This document shows, piece after piece, positions 42,162 through 51,200 of a DNA stretch of 64,000 bases. Under the pieces are notes generated by a model. That model searched no databases. It was not told the origin of the DNA and was given only the letters and a program-made list of their open reading frames with translations. Location of the stretch: NCBI RefSeq assembly GCF_938046015.1, contig NZ_CALIXW010000035.1:1-64000 (forward strand), in the 5' to 3' direction. Source of the DNA: an uncultured Porphyromonas sp. (GTDB lineage Bacteria > Bacteroidota > Bacteroidia > Bacteroidales > Porphyromonadaceae). Made by a program: the position numbers and the translations under genes. Positions within the stretch are counted from its first letter, which is position 1. Every line of letters starts with the position of its first letter.

Positions 42162-43922
42162 CTACTTGGGCTGCGTGAGGGAGAGGCAGAGCTCGTCGAG
42201 CTGCTCCTGGTCGATGAGCGAGGGCGCATCGATCATCACGTCGCGGCCAGAGTTATTCTTGGGGAAGGCGATACAGTCACGGATGCTGTCCAGCCCAGCG
42301 AAGAGCGAGACGAAGCGATCCAGCCCGTAGGCCAGCCCGCCGTGGGGAGGAGCCCCGTACTTGAAGGCATTCATCAGGAAGCCGAACTGCTCCTGAGCCT
42401 TCTCTGGGGTGAAGCCGAGGAGGTCGAACATCTGTGCCTGCAGCCCGCTGTCGTGGATACGGATCGAGCCACCGCCGACCTCGACGCCGTTGATGACCAT
42501 GTCGTAGGCATTGGCACGCACGGCTCCTGGGTCGGTCGCCAGTAGGGGGATGTCCTCGGGCTTGGGTGAGGTGAAGGGGTGGTGCATGGCGTAGAAGCGC
42601 TGCGTCTCCTCATCCCACTCGAAGAGCGGGAAGTCCACCACCCAGAGGCAGGAGAACTGGCGCTTGTCTCTGAGCCCGAGCTGCGAGCCCAGCTCAAGCC
42701 GGAGCTCGCAGAGCTGCTTGCGTACCTTCATCGGCTCGTCCCCCGAGAGGATGAGGATGAGGTCGCCGGGTACGGCCTGCATCTTGGAGGCCAGTGCCTG
42801 CAGCGTCTCCTGGCTGTAGAACTTGTCCACGCTGCTCTTGACCGTGCCGTCGGCCTCGACGCGTGCGTAGACCATCCCCTTAGCACCGATCTGCGGGCGC
42901 TTGACGAAGTCCGTCAGGGCATCCAGCTGCTTACGCGTGTAGCTGGCGGTACCCTGGGCACAGATGCCCCCGATGTAGGCGGCATCGTCGAAGACCCCGA
43001 AGCCGAAGCCCGAGAGCGTATCCTTGAGCTCTACAAACTCCATGCCAAAGCGCGTGTCGGGCTTGTCCGACCCGTAGCGGCTCATCGCCTCCTGCCAGCT
43101 CATGCGGGGGAAGGGAGTGGTGACCTCCACGCCCAGCAGCTCCTGGAAGAGGTACTTCGTCATGCCCTCGAAGATGGTCAGCACGTCCTCCTGCTCCACG
43201 AAGCTCATCTCGCAGTCGATCTGCGTGAACTCGGGCTGGCGGTCGGCGCGCAGGTCTTCGTCGCGGAAGCACTTGACGATCTGGAAGTAGCGGTCGAAGC
43301 CGCTGACCATCAGCAGCTGCTTGAAGGTCTGCGGTGACTGCGGCAGGGCGTAGAACTGATTGGGGTTCATGCGCGAGGGCACGACGAAGTCGCGGGCGCC
43401 CTCAGGGGTAGACTTGATCAGTACGGGCGTCTCGACCTCGAGGAAGCCCTGGGCGTCGAGGTAGCGACGTACGGCTAGGGCGAAGCGGTGACGCAGCTCG
43501 AGGTTGGAGCGCACGCAGCTGCGGCGTAGGTCGAGGTAGCGGTACTTCATACGCAGGTCATCACCGCCGTCGGTCTCGTCCTCGATGGTGAAGGGGGGGA
43601 CCTCCGAGGCGTTGAGCACGCTGAGGCGCTCGACGAGGATCTCGATGTCGCCCGTGTCGAGCTTGGGGTTCTTGTTCTCACGCTCGGCGACCTTGCCCGA
43701 GACCTGGATGACGTATTCGCGTCCCAGCTTCTCAGCCTGGGCGATGAGGTCGGGGCCGACGAGGCTCTCGTTGAAGACCAGCTGCGTGATGCCGTAGCGG
43801 TCACGCAGATCGACGAAGATCATGCCGCCCATGCGACGTGCCTTCTGTACCCAGCCGGCGAGCGTGACCTGCTCCCCGACCTGGCTGAGGCGCAGCGCGC
43901 CGCAGGTAGTAGTGCGATACAT
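42162..43922 (-). CDS. aspS: Aspartyl-tRNA synthetase
   Basis: A 586-residue class IIb synthetase. The N-terminal OB-fold anticodon domain contains VTLAGWVQKARRMGGMIFVDLRD (first 20 residues of that segment shown in part: VTLAGWVQKARR). Motif 2 includes FRDEDLRADRQPEFTQID, and motif 3 contains GLAYGLDRFV. A bacterial GAD insertion domain lies near 285-420. Length is normal. A promoter box lies 34 bp upstream; the PRiA4-like gene follows 78 bp later. Confidence 0.97.
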   Translation of the reverse strand: MYRTTTCGALRLSQVGEQVTLAGWVQKARRMGGMIFVDLRDRYGITQLVFNESLVGPDLIAQAEKLGREYVIQVSGKVAERENKNPKLDTGDIEILVERLSVLNASEVPPFTIEDETDGGDDLRMKYRYLDLRRSCVRSNLELRHRFALAVRRYLDAQGFLEVETPVLIKSTPEGARDFVVPSRMNPNQFYALPQSPQTFKQLLMVSGFDRYFQIVKCFRDEDLRADRQPEFTQIDCEMSFVEQEDVLTIFEGMTKYLFQELLGVEVTTPFPRMSWQEAMSRYGSDKPDTRFGMEFVELKDTLSGFGFGVFDDAAYIGGICAQGTASYTRKQLDALTDFVKRPQIGAKGMVYARVEADGTVKSSVDKFYSQETLQALASKMQAVPGDLILILSGDEPMKVRKQLCELRLELGSQLGLRDKRQFSCLWVVDFPLFEWDEETQRFYAMHHPFTSPKPEDIPLLATDPGAVRANAYDMVINGVEVGGGSIRIHDSGLQAQMFDLLGFTPEKAQEQFGFLMNAFKYGAPPHGGLAYGLDRFVSLFAGLDSIRDCIAFPKNNSGRDVMIDAPSLIDQEQLDELCLSLTQPK

Positions 43923-43955
43923 AGCTATATCTATTGTATGGTGTTGTCTCTAGCG

Positions 43956-43963
43956 CAAAAGTA
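43956..43963 (-). promoter_or_regulatory. Bacteroidota -7 promoter box (TACTTTTG on minus strand) for aspS
   Basis: CAAAAGTA on the plus strand, 33 bp before the aspS ATG. Confidence 0.7.
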
Positions 43964-44078
43964 CGAAGAATTGACCGACCGCGCCCTGCCGTGCGCCTTC
44001 GGCCCTGAGCTGCTTAGGCTGTAGACTCAGCCCGCCTAGCGCTGAGGCGCCCTGAGCCCCTCGGGGCTGGATAGCGAG

Positions 44079-44110
44079 GAGGCCACCGAGCAGGGTCGCT
44101 CGGTGGCCTC
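44079..44110 (-). terminator. Hairpin downstream of the small outer-membrane protein gene
   Basis: GAGGCCACCGAGC (44079-44091) pairs perfectly with GCTCGGTGGCCTC (44098-44110) around a 6-nt loop. The T-tract is weak on the minus strand. Confidence 0.6.
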
Positions 44111-44187
44111 TATAGGGCGCTTAGGCCTTGTCTGTCTCCCGCCGCTGCTTACTCTAGGAGGGAGGTAGCGGCGCGGGAGCTAGAGCT

Positions 44188-44787
44188 CTAGAGCCTAATC
44201 CCGTACTGCAGCTCCAGGAGGATGGGGGTCTCGCCTCTCTGGCTGCTCGAGGACCAAAACTTCGTGCCATCATACATGTGTATGCGGTTACGAACGTAGC
44301 CCAGCCCTAGGGCGGTGCGCAGGTAGCTCTTTTGGCTCAGCCCGAAGGTCCATCCGAAGCTCAGGGCTCGGCCAAGGCTATAGTCTGTCCACATATACTC
44401 GCTTGGCTTGGGGCCGAAGAGGGAGAGCTTGTTTCCTCCCTCGATTGCTAGGCGGAAGCTCAGATAGCCCCCCTTCTGATAGTAGGGGCTGGTGGAGGCC
44501 TTGGAGAAGTACCAGCGTGGGGCGAACTCTAGGTAAGGGGCTAGACCGCTGAAGTTCAGCTCTCCCTTCCCGCTAGCCCCTTTGCTATAGCCTAGCCCGA
44601 TAGCCAAGCCTGTCCGAGCGGTGAGGGAGAAGCGGCGAGAGAGTCGGAACTCGTAGCTGAGCCCATTATGGGAGCCGAGCTCGAAGCCGTACTGGTGGCG
44701 CTGCAGGGGAGCCTCAGCCTCCTGCGCTAGGAGTGTGCCTGTCCCAAGGGCTAGGGTGAGCCCTAGCTGTAGGATCGTTTTCTTCAT
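44188..44787 (-). CDS. Small outer-membrane beta-barrel protein, function unknown
   Basis: A 199-residue protein with a signal peptide (MKKTILQLGLTLALGTGTLLAQ) and a mature part of alternating aromatic strands (YGFELGSHNGLSYEF, SGLAPYLEFAPRWYF, TALGLGYVRNRI). It ends in LLELQYGIRL, as expected of a small barrel. No specific family recognised. The ATG at 44787 starts the signal peptide. It has its own well-formed promoter and appears monocistronic. Confidence 0.75.
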   Translation of the reverse strand: MKKTILQLGLTLALGTGTLLAQEAEAPLQRHQYGFELGSHNGLSYEFRLSRRFSLTARTGLAIGLGYSKGASGKGELNFSGLAPYLEFAPRWYFSKASTSPYYQKGGYLSFRLAIEGGNKLSLFGPKPSEYMWTDYSLGRALSFGWTFGLSQKSYLRTALGLGYVRNRIHMYDGTKFWSSSSQRGETPILLELQYGIRL

Positions 44788-44884
44788 ATTGATCTTAATA
44801 TGTAGTGTAGCTGACAGCCTCCCTGCGGGTGCAGGGGGCACCCGTCGCTTCGCCTCCTAGGCGAGTGGCGGGGTGTAGCAGAGG

Positions 44885-44892
44885 CAAAGATA
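44885..44892 (-). promoter_or_regulatory. Bacteroidota promoter (TATCTTTG with TTG, minus strand)
   Basis: CAAAGATA at 44885-44892 with CAA at 44913-44915 gives a minus-strand TTG, 20-bp spacer, TATCTTTG promoter for the small barrel gene. Confidence 0.78.
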
Positions 44893-44934
44893 TAGGAATT
44901 ATCCGCACAGCGCAAGGCGCTGGTGTCACGAAGG

Positions 44935-44973
44935 GCGCAGGAGGCTAAGACGGATGCTCTTAGCCCCCTGCGC
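44935..44973 (-). terminator. Hairpin downstream of the metallophosphoesterase gene
   Basis: GCGCAGGAGGCTAAGA pairs with TCTTAGCCCCCTGCGC (one A-C mismatch) around a 7-nt loop. It lies about 60 bp past the gene's stop and just upstream of the next promoter. Confidence 0.62.
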
Positions 44974-45035
44974 TTGGGGAGAGAGGAGGGTCGTGCTAGG
45001 CTTGGCGGCGGGCTTCGGGATGGGGGCGGCTCGGG

Positions 45036-46136
45036 CTAGTTCGCCTGGGGACGAAGGGTGATGACGGCGTATTCGCTCTGGGTGCCTATGCGGTACTTGC
45101 CGCCCCAGATGCCTATGCCGCTCGAGACGTAGTACTGCGTGGCGCCGCGGCGGTGGTAGCCGTGTGCCCGCTCGTAGAGCTGGTCCACGACGAGGTTGAG
45201 GGGGAAGACCTGCCCGCGGTGCGTATGCCCCGAGAGCTGGAGGTCTATGCCCGCCTGCTCGGCCTCCTCGAGGTGGTGGGGCTGGTGGTCGAGCAGGAGG
45301 ATGGGCTTCGTGCGGTCGAGCCCTGCCGTCAGCTCCTGCAGCGAGCGGCGACGGCGATTGGTCGCATCATCGCGCCCGATGATGTAGAGCTTGTCCTCGA
45401 ATGTGGCTACCGAGTCCTGCAGCAGCTGGATCTTCGTCTGACGGATGAAGCTCTTCTCTCGCGCCTCGCCGCCGATGTACTCATGATTGCCGAGACAGGC
45501 GTAGACGGGGGCCTCGAGCTGATTCACCAGTTCGGCCAGGCGATCCTCCAGCACGGGGCGCACGTCGCCATCCACGAGGTCGCCCGCGATGAGGATGAGG
45601 TCGGGGCGCTCGGCATTGATGAGCTGTACCCAGCGGCTCAGCTCCTCGCGGCCTATGGTGTAGCCTAGGTGCAGGTCACTGATGCCGACGATCTTGATCG
45701 GGCGCTCCAGCTGCTTGGCCACGGTGAGCTCCAGCGGTACGCGCTCTTTGTGCTGGTAGCGGTAGCTGCCCCAGGCGAAGATGCCGACGATGAGGAGCCC
45801 CAGCGCGCCCGCCAGCGGCCAGCTCGGGGCGAGGAGCGGTCGTAGCTGTGGGATGAGGCGCAGCAGGTCGAGCGCGAGGAAGAGGAGGACGAGGTAGAGC
45901 AGCCAGAAGATCCAGGACGTGCTGAAGGGGTAGGTATAGCGCGTCACGGCTACCGACAGACTGCCCCTGAGGAGCAGGCTGATGAGGCTGAGAGCGAAGG
46001 CCCCGAGCCACAGCCCTAGGACGATCCAGCGCAGGGCAGGCGTCATGGGGGCGATGGTCACGAGGCGCCAGCTAGAGTAGCCGAGGCCGAGGAGGAGGAC
46101 GGAGATGGCCGTCACGATCATCGCTATAGGAGGCAT
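45036..46136 (-). CDS. Membrane-anchored metallophosphoesterase
   Basis: A 366-residue protein. About four hydrophobic segments occupy residues 1-130. A calcineurin-like phosphoesterase domain follows (about 147-366) with all metal-binding motifs: GISDLHLG, AGDLVDGD, GNHEY and SGHTHRGQ. This layout matches the YkuE/YaeI group, some of which act on lipid A precursors or other phospholipids; the substrate here is unknown. It lies 14 bp after the NDH-2 gene, so the two are probably co-transcribed. Confidence 0.87.
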   Translation of the reverse strand: MPPIAMIVTAISVLLLGLGYSSWRLVTIAPMTPALRWIVLGLWLGAFALSLISLLLRGSLSVAVTRYTYPFSTSWIFWLLYLVLLFLALDLLRLIPQLRPLLAPSWPLAGALGLLIVGIFAWGSYRYQHKERVPLELTVAKQLERPIKIVGISDLHLGYTIGREELSRWVQLINAERPDLILIAGDLVDGDVRPVLEDRLAELVNQLEAPVYACLGNHEYIGGEAREKSFIRQTKIQLLQDSVATFEDKLYIIGRDDATNRRRRSLQELTAGLDRTKPILLLDHQPHHLEEAEQAGIDLQLSGHTHRGQVFPLNLVVDQLYERAHGYHRRGATQYYVSSGIGIWGGKYRIGTQSEYAVITLRPQAN

Positions 46137-46150
46137 AGGGGAGCAAGCGC

Positions 46151-47452
46151 TTAGTGACGGAGGTCGCGCGGCTCGACGGGGATATTGCGCTTGAGGATCA
46201 GGCGCAGCGAGCGGTCGTAGGTGATGTAGTTCCAGACCCAGTTCAGCAGGACGATGATCTTATTGCGCACCGAGAGAATGGAGCGTAGGTGCACGACCAG
46301 CCAGAGCAGCCAGGCGGAGAAGCCGCCCCACTTCAGACGGCCGATCTCGGCCACGGCCTTATTACGCCCTATGGTGGCCATAGAGCCCAGGTCGCGGTAG
46401 GCGAAGGGACGCTGAGGACGGCCCTCGAGGCGTGCCTTGAGGTTAGAGGCCAGGAGCTTCGCCTGCTGTAGGGCTACCTGCGCCTGCTGTGGATGTCCCT
46501 GCGGGTAGTTGGGGTCCGTGGTCATGAGGCTCTGGTCGCCGAGGGCGAAGATGTCGGGGTAGCCGAGGACCTCGCTATGGGCGTCGACGAGGATGCGGCG
46601 GCCACGGCCGAGGGTCTCTGCCGCGAGGCCCGCCACCTCGTTGGCGGTGATACCGCTCACCCAGATGACGGTGCGGGAGCGCATGACCTCGCCGTCGGCG
46701 AAGGAGAGCGTCAGCCCGTCGTAGTCGGTGACCATCTTGCCGAAGTGCAGCTCCACCCCTAGGCTCCTCAGCCCACGGGCTGCGGCCTCGGAGCTCTTCT
46801 CACTCATCGCCCCCAAGAGGCGTGGTGCGGCATCCACCAGATGGATCTCGAAGGCGTCGATATCCAGCCCCGGGTAGTCCTTGGGCAGGACGTAGCGCTT
46901 CATCTCCGCCAGCGCCCCAGCGATCTCGACCCCTGAGGGGCCGCCGCCGACGATGATGACGCGCAGCAGGGCGGCCTGCTCCTCGGGATGGTCTGCCACC
47001 AGTGCCTGCTCGATATGCTGAAGTAGGATGTTACGTAGGTTTATCGACTCGTAGAGCGTCTTCATCGGTAGGGCGTGGCGCGCCACCTGCTCCTTGCCGA
47101 AGAAGTTCGTCGTCCCGCCGCAGGCCAGCACGAGGTAGTCGTAGCTGACGGGCCCCACGGAGGTGAGGAGCTGCTTCTGCTCGGCGTCGACCGCCTCCAC
47201 CGAGGCTAGGCGGAAGAGGAAGTTATCCTTGCGGCGGAAGGCCGAGCGGAAGGGGAAGGCGATGCTGCTGGGCTCGAGGCCCGAGGAGGCCACCTGGTAG
47301 ATCAGCGGGGGGAACTGGTGGTAGTTGTTCTGATCGATCAGGACGATCTGGAAGCGACTACTATCGAGCTCCTGGGCGAGCTTGAGCCCGCCGAAGCCTC
47401 CGCCTGCGATGACCACGCGGGGCAGCGAGGAGCTGGGGATATTGATGCTCAT
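46151..47452 (-). CDS. Type II NADH dehydrogenase-like FAD oxidoreductase (NDH-2)
   Basis: A 433-residue flavoprotein. The FAD-binding motif is VIAGGGFGGLKLAQEL at the N-terminus, the NADH-binding motif is IIVGGGPSGVEIAGAL near residue 165, and ALGDQSLM near 302 is the second FAD contact. A hydrophobic amphipathic segment (SAWLLWLVVHLRSIL, about 375-390) should bind the membrane. Such enzymes pass electrons from NADH to quinone without pumping protons. It heads a probable two-gene transcript with the metallophosphoesterase. Confidence 0.88.
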   Translation of the reverse strand: MSINIPSSSLPRVVIAGGGFGGLKLAQELDSSRFQIVLIDQNNYHQFPPLIYQVASSGLEPSSIAFPFRSAFRRKDNFLFRLASVEAVDAEQKQLLTSVGPVSYDYLVLACGGTTNFFGKEQVARHALPMKTLYESINLRNILLQHIEQALVADHPEEQAALLRVIIVGGGPSGVEIAGALAEMKRYVLPKDYPGLDIDAFEIHLVDAAPRLLGAMSEKSSEAAARGLRSLGVELHFGKMVTDYDGLTLSFADGEVMRSRTVIWVSGITANEVAGLAAETLGRGRRILVDAHSEVLGYPDIFALGDQSLMTTDPNYPQGHPQQAQVALQQAKLLASNLKARLEGRPQRPFAYRDLGSMATIGRNKAVAEIGRLKWGGFSAWLLWLVVHLRSILSVRNKIIVLLNWVWNYITYDRSLRLILKRNIPVEPRDLRH

Positions 47453-47597
47453 AGATTGGAATAGCTAAATACGTCTTTATTCGTCTGCAGGGATAGAACC
47501 GCCCTTGTGGGCAAAAGGTTACGAGCCCTGTGCCCTACCTGTCGCACGGCTGCTTCCCCTAGGCTTACCGCCCGAGCGCGGCTGTGGGGGAGGCTTC

Positions 47598-47685
47598 TTG
47601 AGGGATATCAGTCAGCGCCGTGAGGGACGTCTGTCAGGTGCGTCAGGGACGTCCGTCAGCGCCGTGAGAGATATCCCTCAGCGCA
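47598..47685. repeat. 22-bp minisatellite array, four units
   Basis: Unit starts are 47598, 47620, 47642 and 47664. Cores are TTGAGGGATATCAGTCAG, GTGAGGGACGTCTGTCAG, GTCAGGGACGTCCGTCAG and GTGAGAGATATCCCTCAG. It lies in the divergent gap 47453-47946. Confidence 0.84.
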
Positions 47686-47903
47686 GCCCCCTGGAAGCTG
47701 GGCGCTCGCTACCCCCTTGCCGCTGGCGGCAGTCGTAGACCACCCGTGGGGGCTCCCCGTAGCGCGGCTGTGGGGCTTCGTTCGCTTGGTGGCGAGCTAG
47801 CTCTAGGCTGAGCCGAGCTGATGGGGCTCCCCCCTTAGGCAGGGGCTGTCGCTCCCTTAGCGGGGGGGCGCCGCGGCTAGCTCGCCGAATGGGAATAGAT
47901 GTG

Positions 47904-47911
47904 TACATTTG
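47904..47911 (+). promoter_or_regulatory. Bacteroidota -7 promoter box (TACATTTG)
   Basis: An exact TAnnTTTG match, 35 bp before the ATG at 47947 of the small membrane protein. Confidence 0.65.
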
Positions 47912-47946
47912 CTCCTAGTACAATGACTACAAATAAGCTGACAAGT

Positions 47947-48174
47947 ATGAAGCCCAAGCAACTGCTATCCCCCACCGTCGTACGCACGATACTCCTCGTC
48001 GTCTACTGCCTCATCGGCTGGTGGCTCTTCTACTATCACGAGGGGATGAGCCTCCGGGAGGCCTATCGGAGCCTCCTGCCGCTGCTCCTCTTCGTGCTCT
48101 GCCTGCCTGCGGCAGCTGCACGGACGCAGCGCTTCCTCGCCCGACTGCGTCGCGAGTCCCAGCAGCAGGCCTAG
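47947..48174 (+). CDS. Small membrane protein, function unknown
   Basis: A 75-residue protein with two hydrophobic segments (about residues 11-28, VRTILLVVYCLIGWWLF, and 41-57, LLPLLLFVLCLPAAAA) and a basic, Gln-rich C-terminus. No family recognised. An alternative ATG at 47923 lies only about 12 bp after the promoter box, leaving almost no leader, so 47947 is preferred. It is a lone plus-strand gene in a long minus-strand region with its own promoter and terminator. Confidence 0.65.
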   Translation: MKPKQLLSPTVVRTILLVVYCLIGWWLFYYHEGMSLREAYRSLLPLLLFVLCLPAAAARTQRFLARLRRESQQQA

Positions 48175-48205
48175 CCCTCCGATAGACACTCCTACATCTA
48201 AGTAC

Positions 48206-48246
48206 GACAGCGCCCGCCTCCCCAGCTAGGGAAGGCGGGCGCTGTC
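48206..48246. terminator. Bidirectional terminator between the small membrane protein and the beta-galactosidase
   Basis: GACAGCGCCCGCC pairs with GGCGGGCGCTGTC, with an inner CCC/GGG helix, between convergent genes. Confidence 0.75.
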
Positions 48247-48272
48247 TGTAGTAGGTGTGCTGAGCAGCGGCG

Positions 48273-51200
48273 CTAGTCGGCGATGATGCTCATCTCGGCA
48301 CCGCTGGCGTAGTCGCCACCGTTCTGCGCCGAGAGGGCCGTGAAGCGGAGGTAGCGGGCGCGCTGAGGCTGGCTGAGGTCGACGCGCTTGAGCTTCTTGT
48401 CCTTGACGAAGCTCCCCTTCTGCACCTCCGTCCAGGTCTTGCCGTCCTGACTGATGGAGATGGCGTAGTCCTTGACGTCGCCCGTCCAGCTCTCATCCTG
48501 ACGTGGCAGGTAGGTGAAGGCTCGGATGAGCTTGGGCTGAAGGATGTCAAAGTCGACCCAGTGGGGGTACTTGGCTACCGTCACGGAGTACATGCTGTGC
48601 CAGATCGAGGCGGGGTCGAAGTCGAGGAGGTTCGCTGCCTCGTCGCCGTAGGGCACCTCCTCGCTGCTGGCAGAGAGGATGGTCGCCTGCACCGTCTCTA
48701 CGCGGGTGAAGTGCTCGACGCTCACCAGCTCGGGGTGACGCCTATCCCAGGCCTTGACCTCGACGGGCTCGCGCATCAGCACGGGGCCCGTGTAGCGCTG
48801 CGCCTTAGTCTTGCCGATCTGGATCATCAGCTCGGCGCCAGGGCGTGCCTTCAGGCTGAGCATGCCATCCAGCCCGCGGGCGATGATGGGAGCAGCGGCT
48901 GCCTGGGGGACGGTCGTGCTGTGCGTCTGCTGAGGCTTGATACCACGCAGCGGGCGGATTGTCAGGCCGAAGTAGTGGGGCTCGGCCTTCGTCTGGTACT
49001 GCTCGGTGGGAGGGCCCTGACCGCAGCTGAAGCCGCCGAGACCCGTGGAGCTGATCCCCAGCACGAGGTGCGTATCCCCAGCAGGGGGCAGCTCCGTGGG
49101 GTGTGGGGCGAACAGCAGATCCAGGGCCGAGTAGGGCAGGGCGGAGCTCGTCATCACGCTGTCGGAGATGAAGAGGAGGCCATTGCCTGCGGCGTTCGTC
49201 AGGCTCGTCCAGCGTACGTCCTCGCGGTTGGCCATCGTCTGGGGCTTGGGGAAGGAGATGAACTGGCCTGCGACGGTGCTCTGGTGGAGCTGGACGAACT
49301 GGCCGCTCTTGCGGTCGCCGTAGTTATTGATCGGGCCACGGCCGTAGTAGCGGTACTGGTCGTAGCTCTTGGGCAGGACGAACTCATAGCCGAGACGCGC
49401 CAGGACGAGGTTCGGCTTATTGGAGCTGATGCCCGAGTTCAGCTGGATCGTCCCGTCGGGGCGTACCGTCCAGACGACCTGTGAGGTGAAGTGGAAGTCC
49501 TCGGGACCGAAGCGCTGCGTCGTGTCCTCGATGATCTCGTAGCGGCCCGAGGCGCGCTCCATCTTGAGGACGGCAGCGTTCGGCGCCTGTGAGCGCACGG
49601 TGAAGAAGAGCTGTAGCGAGCCGTCGGCGAGGTGCTGCACCTTGTACTGCTGTACCTGATGGCGGAGGTTGTGCAGGCCGTTGGCTACCCAGCGTCTGCG
49701 TGCCCAGATATCATTGTCGGCAGGGGCGCGGAAGGCGTCGAGGCGGGGACCCTGACCAGGGCGCAGCAGCGTATCGCCTGCGTAGACGAGGCTGGAGAGC
49801 GTACCCTCCTTGAGGTCGAAGGCAGCGGAGAAGTCCCTACCCGTGACGCTGTAGCTATCCCCCTCCTTAGTGACCTTCGCCAGGCGCAGTCCGCCCGTAG
49901 GCTGGGCGACCTCAGGGCGCTTGCTCTGGTAGGGGAGCTGCTCGTCGGCCTGCACGTAGCCAGCCTTAGCCCAGGGCTTGTCTACCTTGAGGGCGAGCCC
50001 GAGGGTGAGGAAGTACTCCTTCTCGGGCGAGGCCACCCCCAGCTGGCTGGGATCTAGGCTCAGCTCGGCCGACTGGCGAGGCCCGATGGCGGGGAGCTGC
50101 TGCGTGCCGCTCTTGGTGACCACGCCGTCCTCGATGAGGCGCCAGCGTAGCTCGTAGTCGGAGAGGTCGGTGAAGTAGTTCTTATTGCTGATGCGCAGGC
50201 GGTGCGCTGCACGGTCAGCCCAGGCGAAGCCTACATTCTGATACACCTTCTTGACCTCGTAGTACTGAGGCTTGGGCTCGAGGTCAGCGAAGACCAGGCC
50301 GTTCATGACGAACATCCCGCTATTGGGCTTGTCGCCGAAGTCACCGCCGTAGGCTAGGTAGCGCGTGCCGTCGGGCTTATAGTTGTAGAGCGCCTGGTCG
50401 ACCCAGTCCCAGATGGCACCGCCGCAGATGAAGTTGGTGCTCTCGATGGCCTGCCACATGTCGCTGAGGCCGCCACAGGCATTGCCCATGGAGTGGGCGT
50501 ACTCCGAGATGTGGAAGGGATACTTGATCTTGTAGCCACCCTTCGCCGCACCCTGCACCCAGGAGACGGAGGGGTACTGGTTGGAGCCCATGTCGACGAT
50601 CTCGTTGTTGCGCTCGTACTGGATGGGGCGCGAGGTGTCGAGCTTCTTGGTAGCCTGGTAGCTCTTGACGAAGTTCACGCCTGGGCCCGCCTCGTTACCC
50701 AGCGACCAGATGACGATGGAGGGGTGGTTATAGTTGGCATGCACCATCTCCAGCATGCGCGCCACGTGCTGCGTCTCCCACTCGGGGACGTGCGAGAGCG
50801 AGGCCTCGCCGTAGTAGTACTCGTGCGACTCGATGTTGGCCTCGTCCTCGAGGTAGATACCGTACTTGTCGCAGAGGTAGTACCAGTAGGGGCTGGGGGG
50901 GTAGTGCGAGTTGCGCACGTGGTTGATATTGGCGCGCTTCATCATCATGACCTCGCGCTCCATCTGCTCCTTGGTGATGGCGTGGCCTAGGGCGGGGTTG
51001 GTCTCGTGGCGGTTCGTGCCCTTGAGCTTGACGGGCTTGCCATTGACATAGTAGTAGCGCCCAGCGATGCCGAACTCATCCTCCGAGGCAGGCGTGTCCT
51101 TGATCTCCACCGTGCGGAAGCCCGTGTAGGTCGAGGCCTTATCTAGGAGCGTCTTGCCCGCAGCGTCGTAGAGCTCGGCCACGAGGACATAGCGCCAAGG

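Noticed and set aside
48561..49484. 307-codon plus-strand frame within the beta-galactosidase gene
   Set aside because: Antisense shadow of a well-supported domain; no promoter box or recognisable fold.
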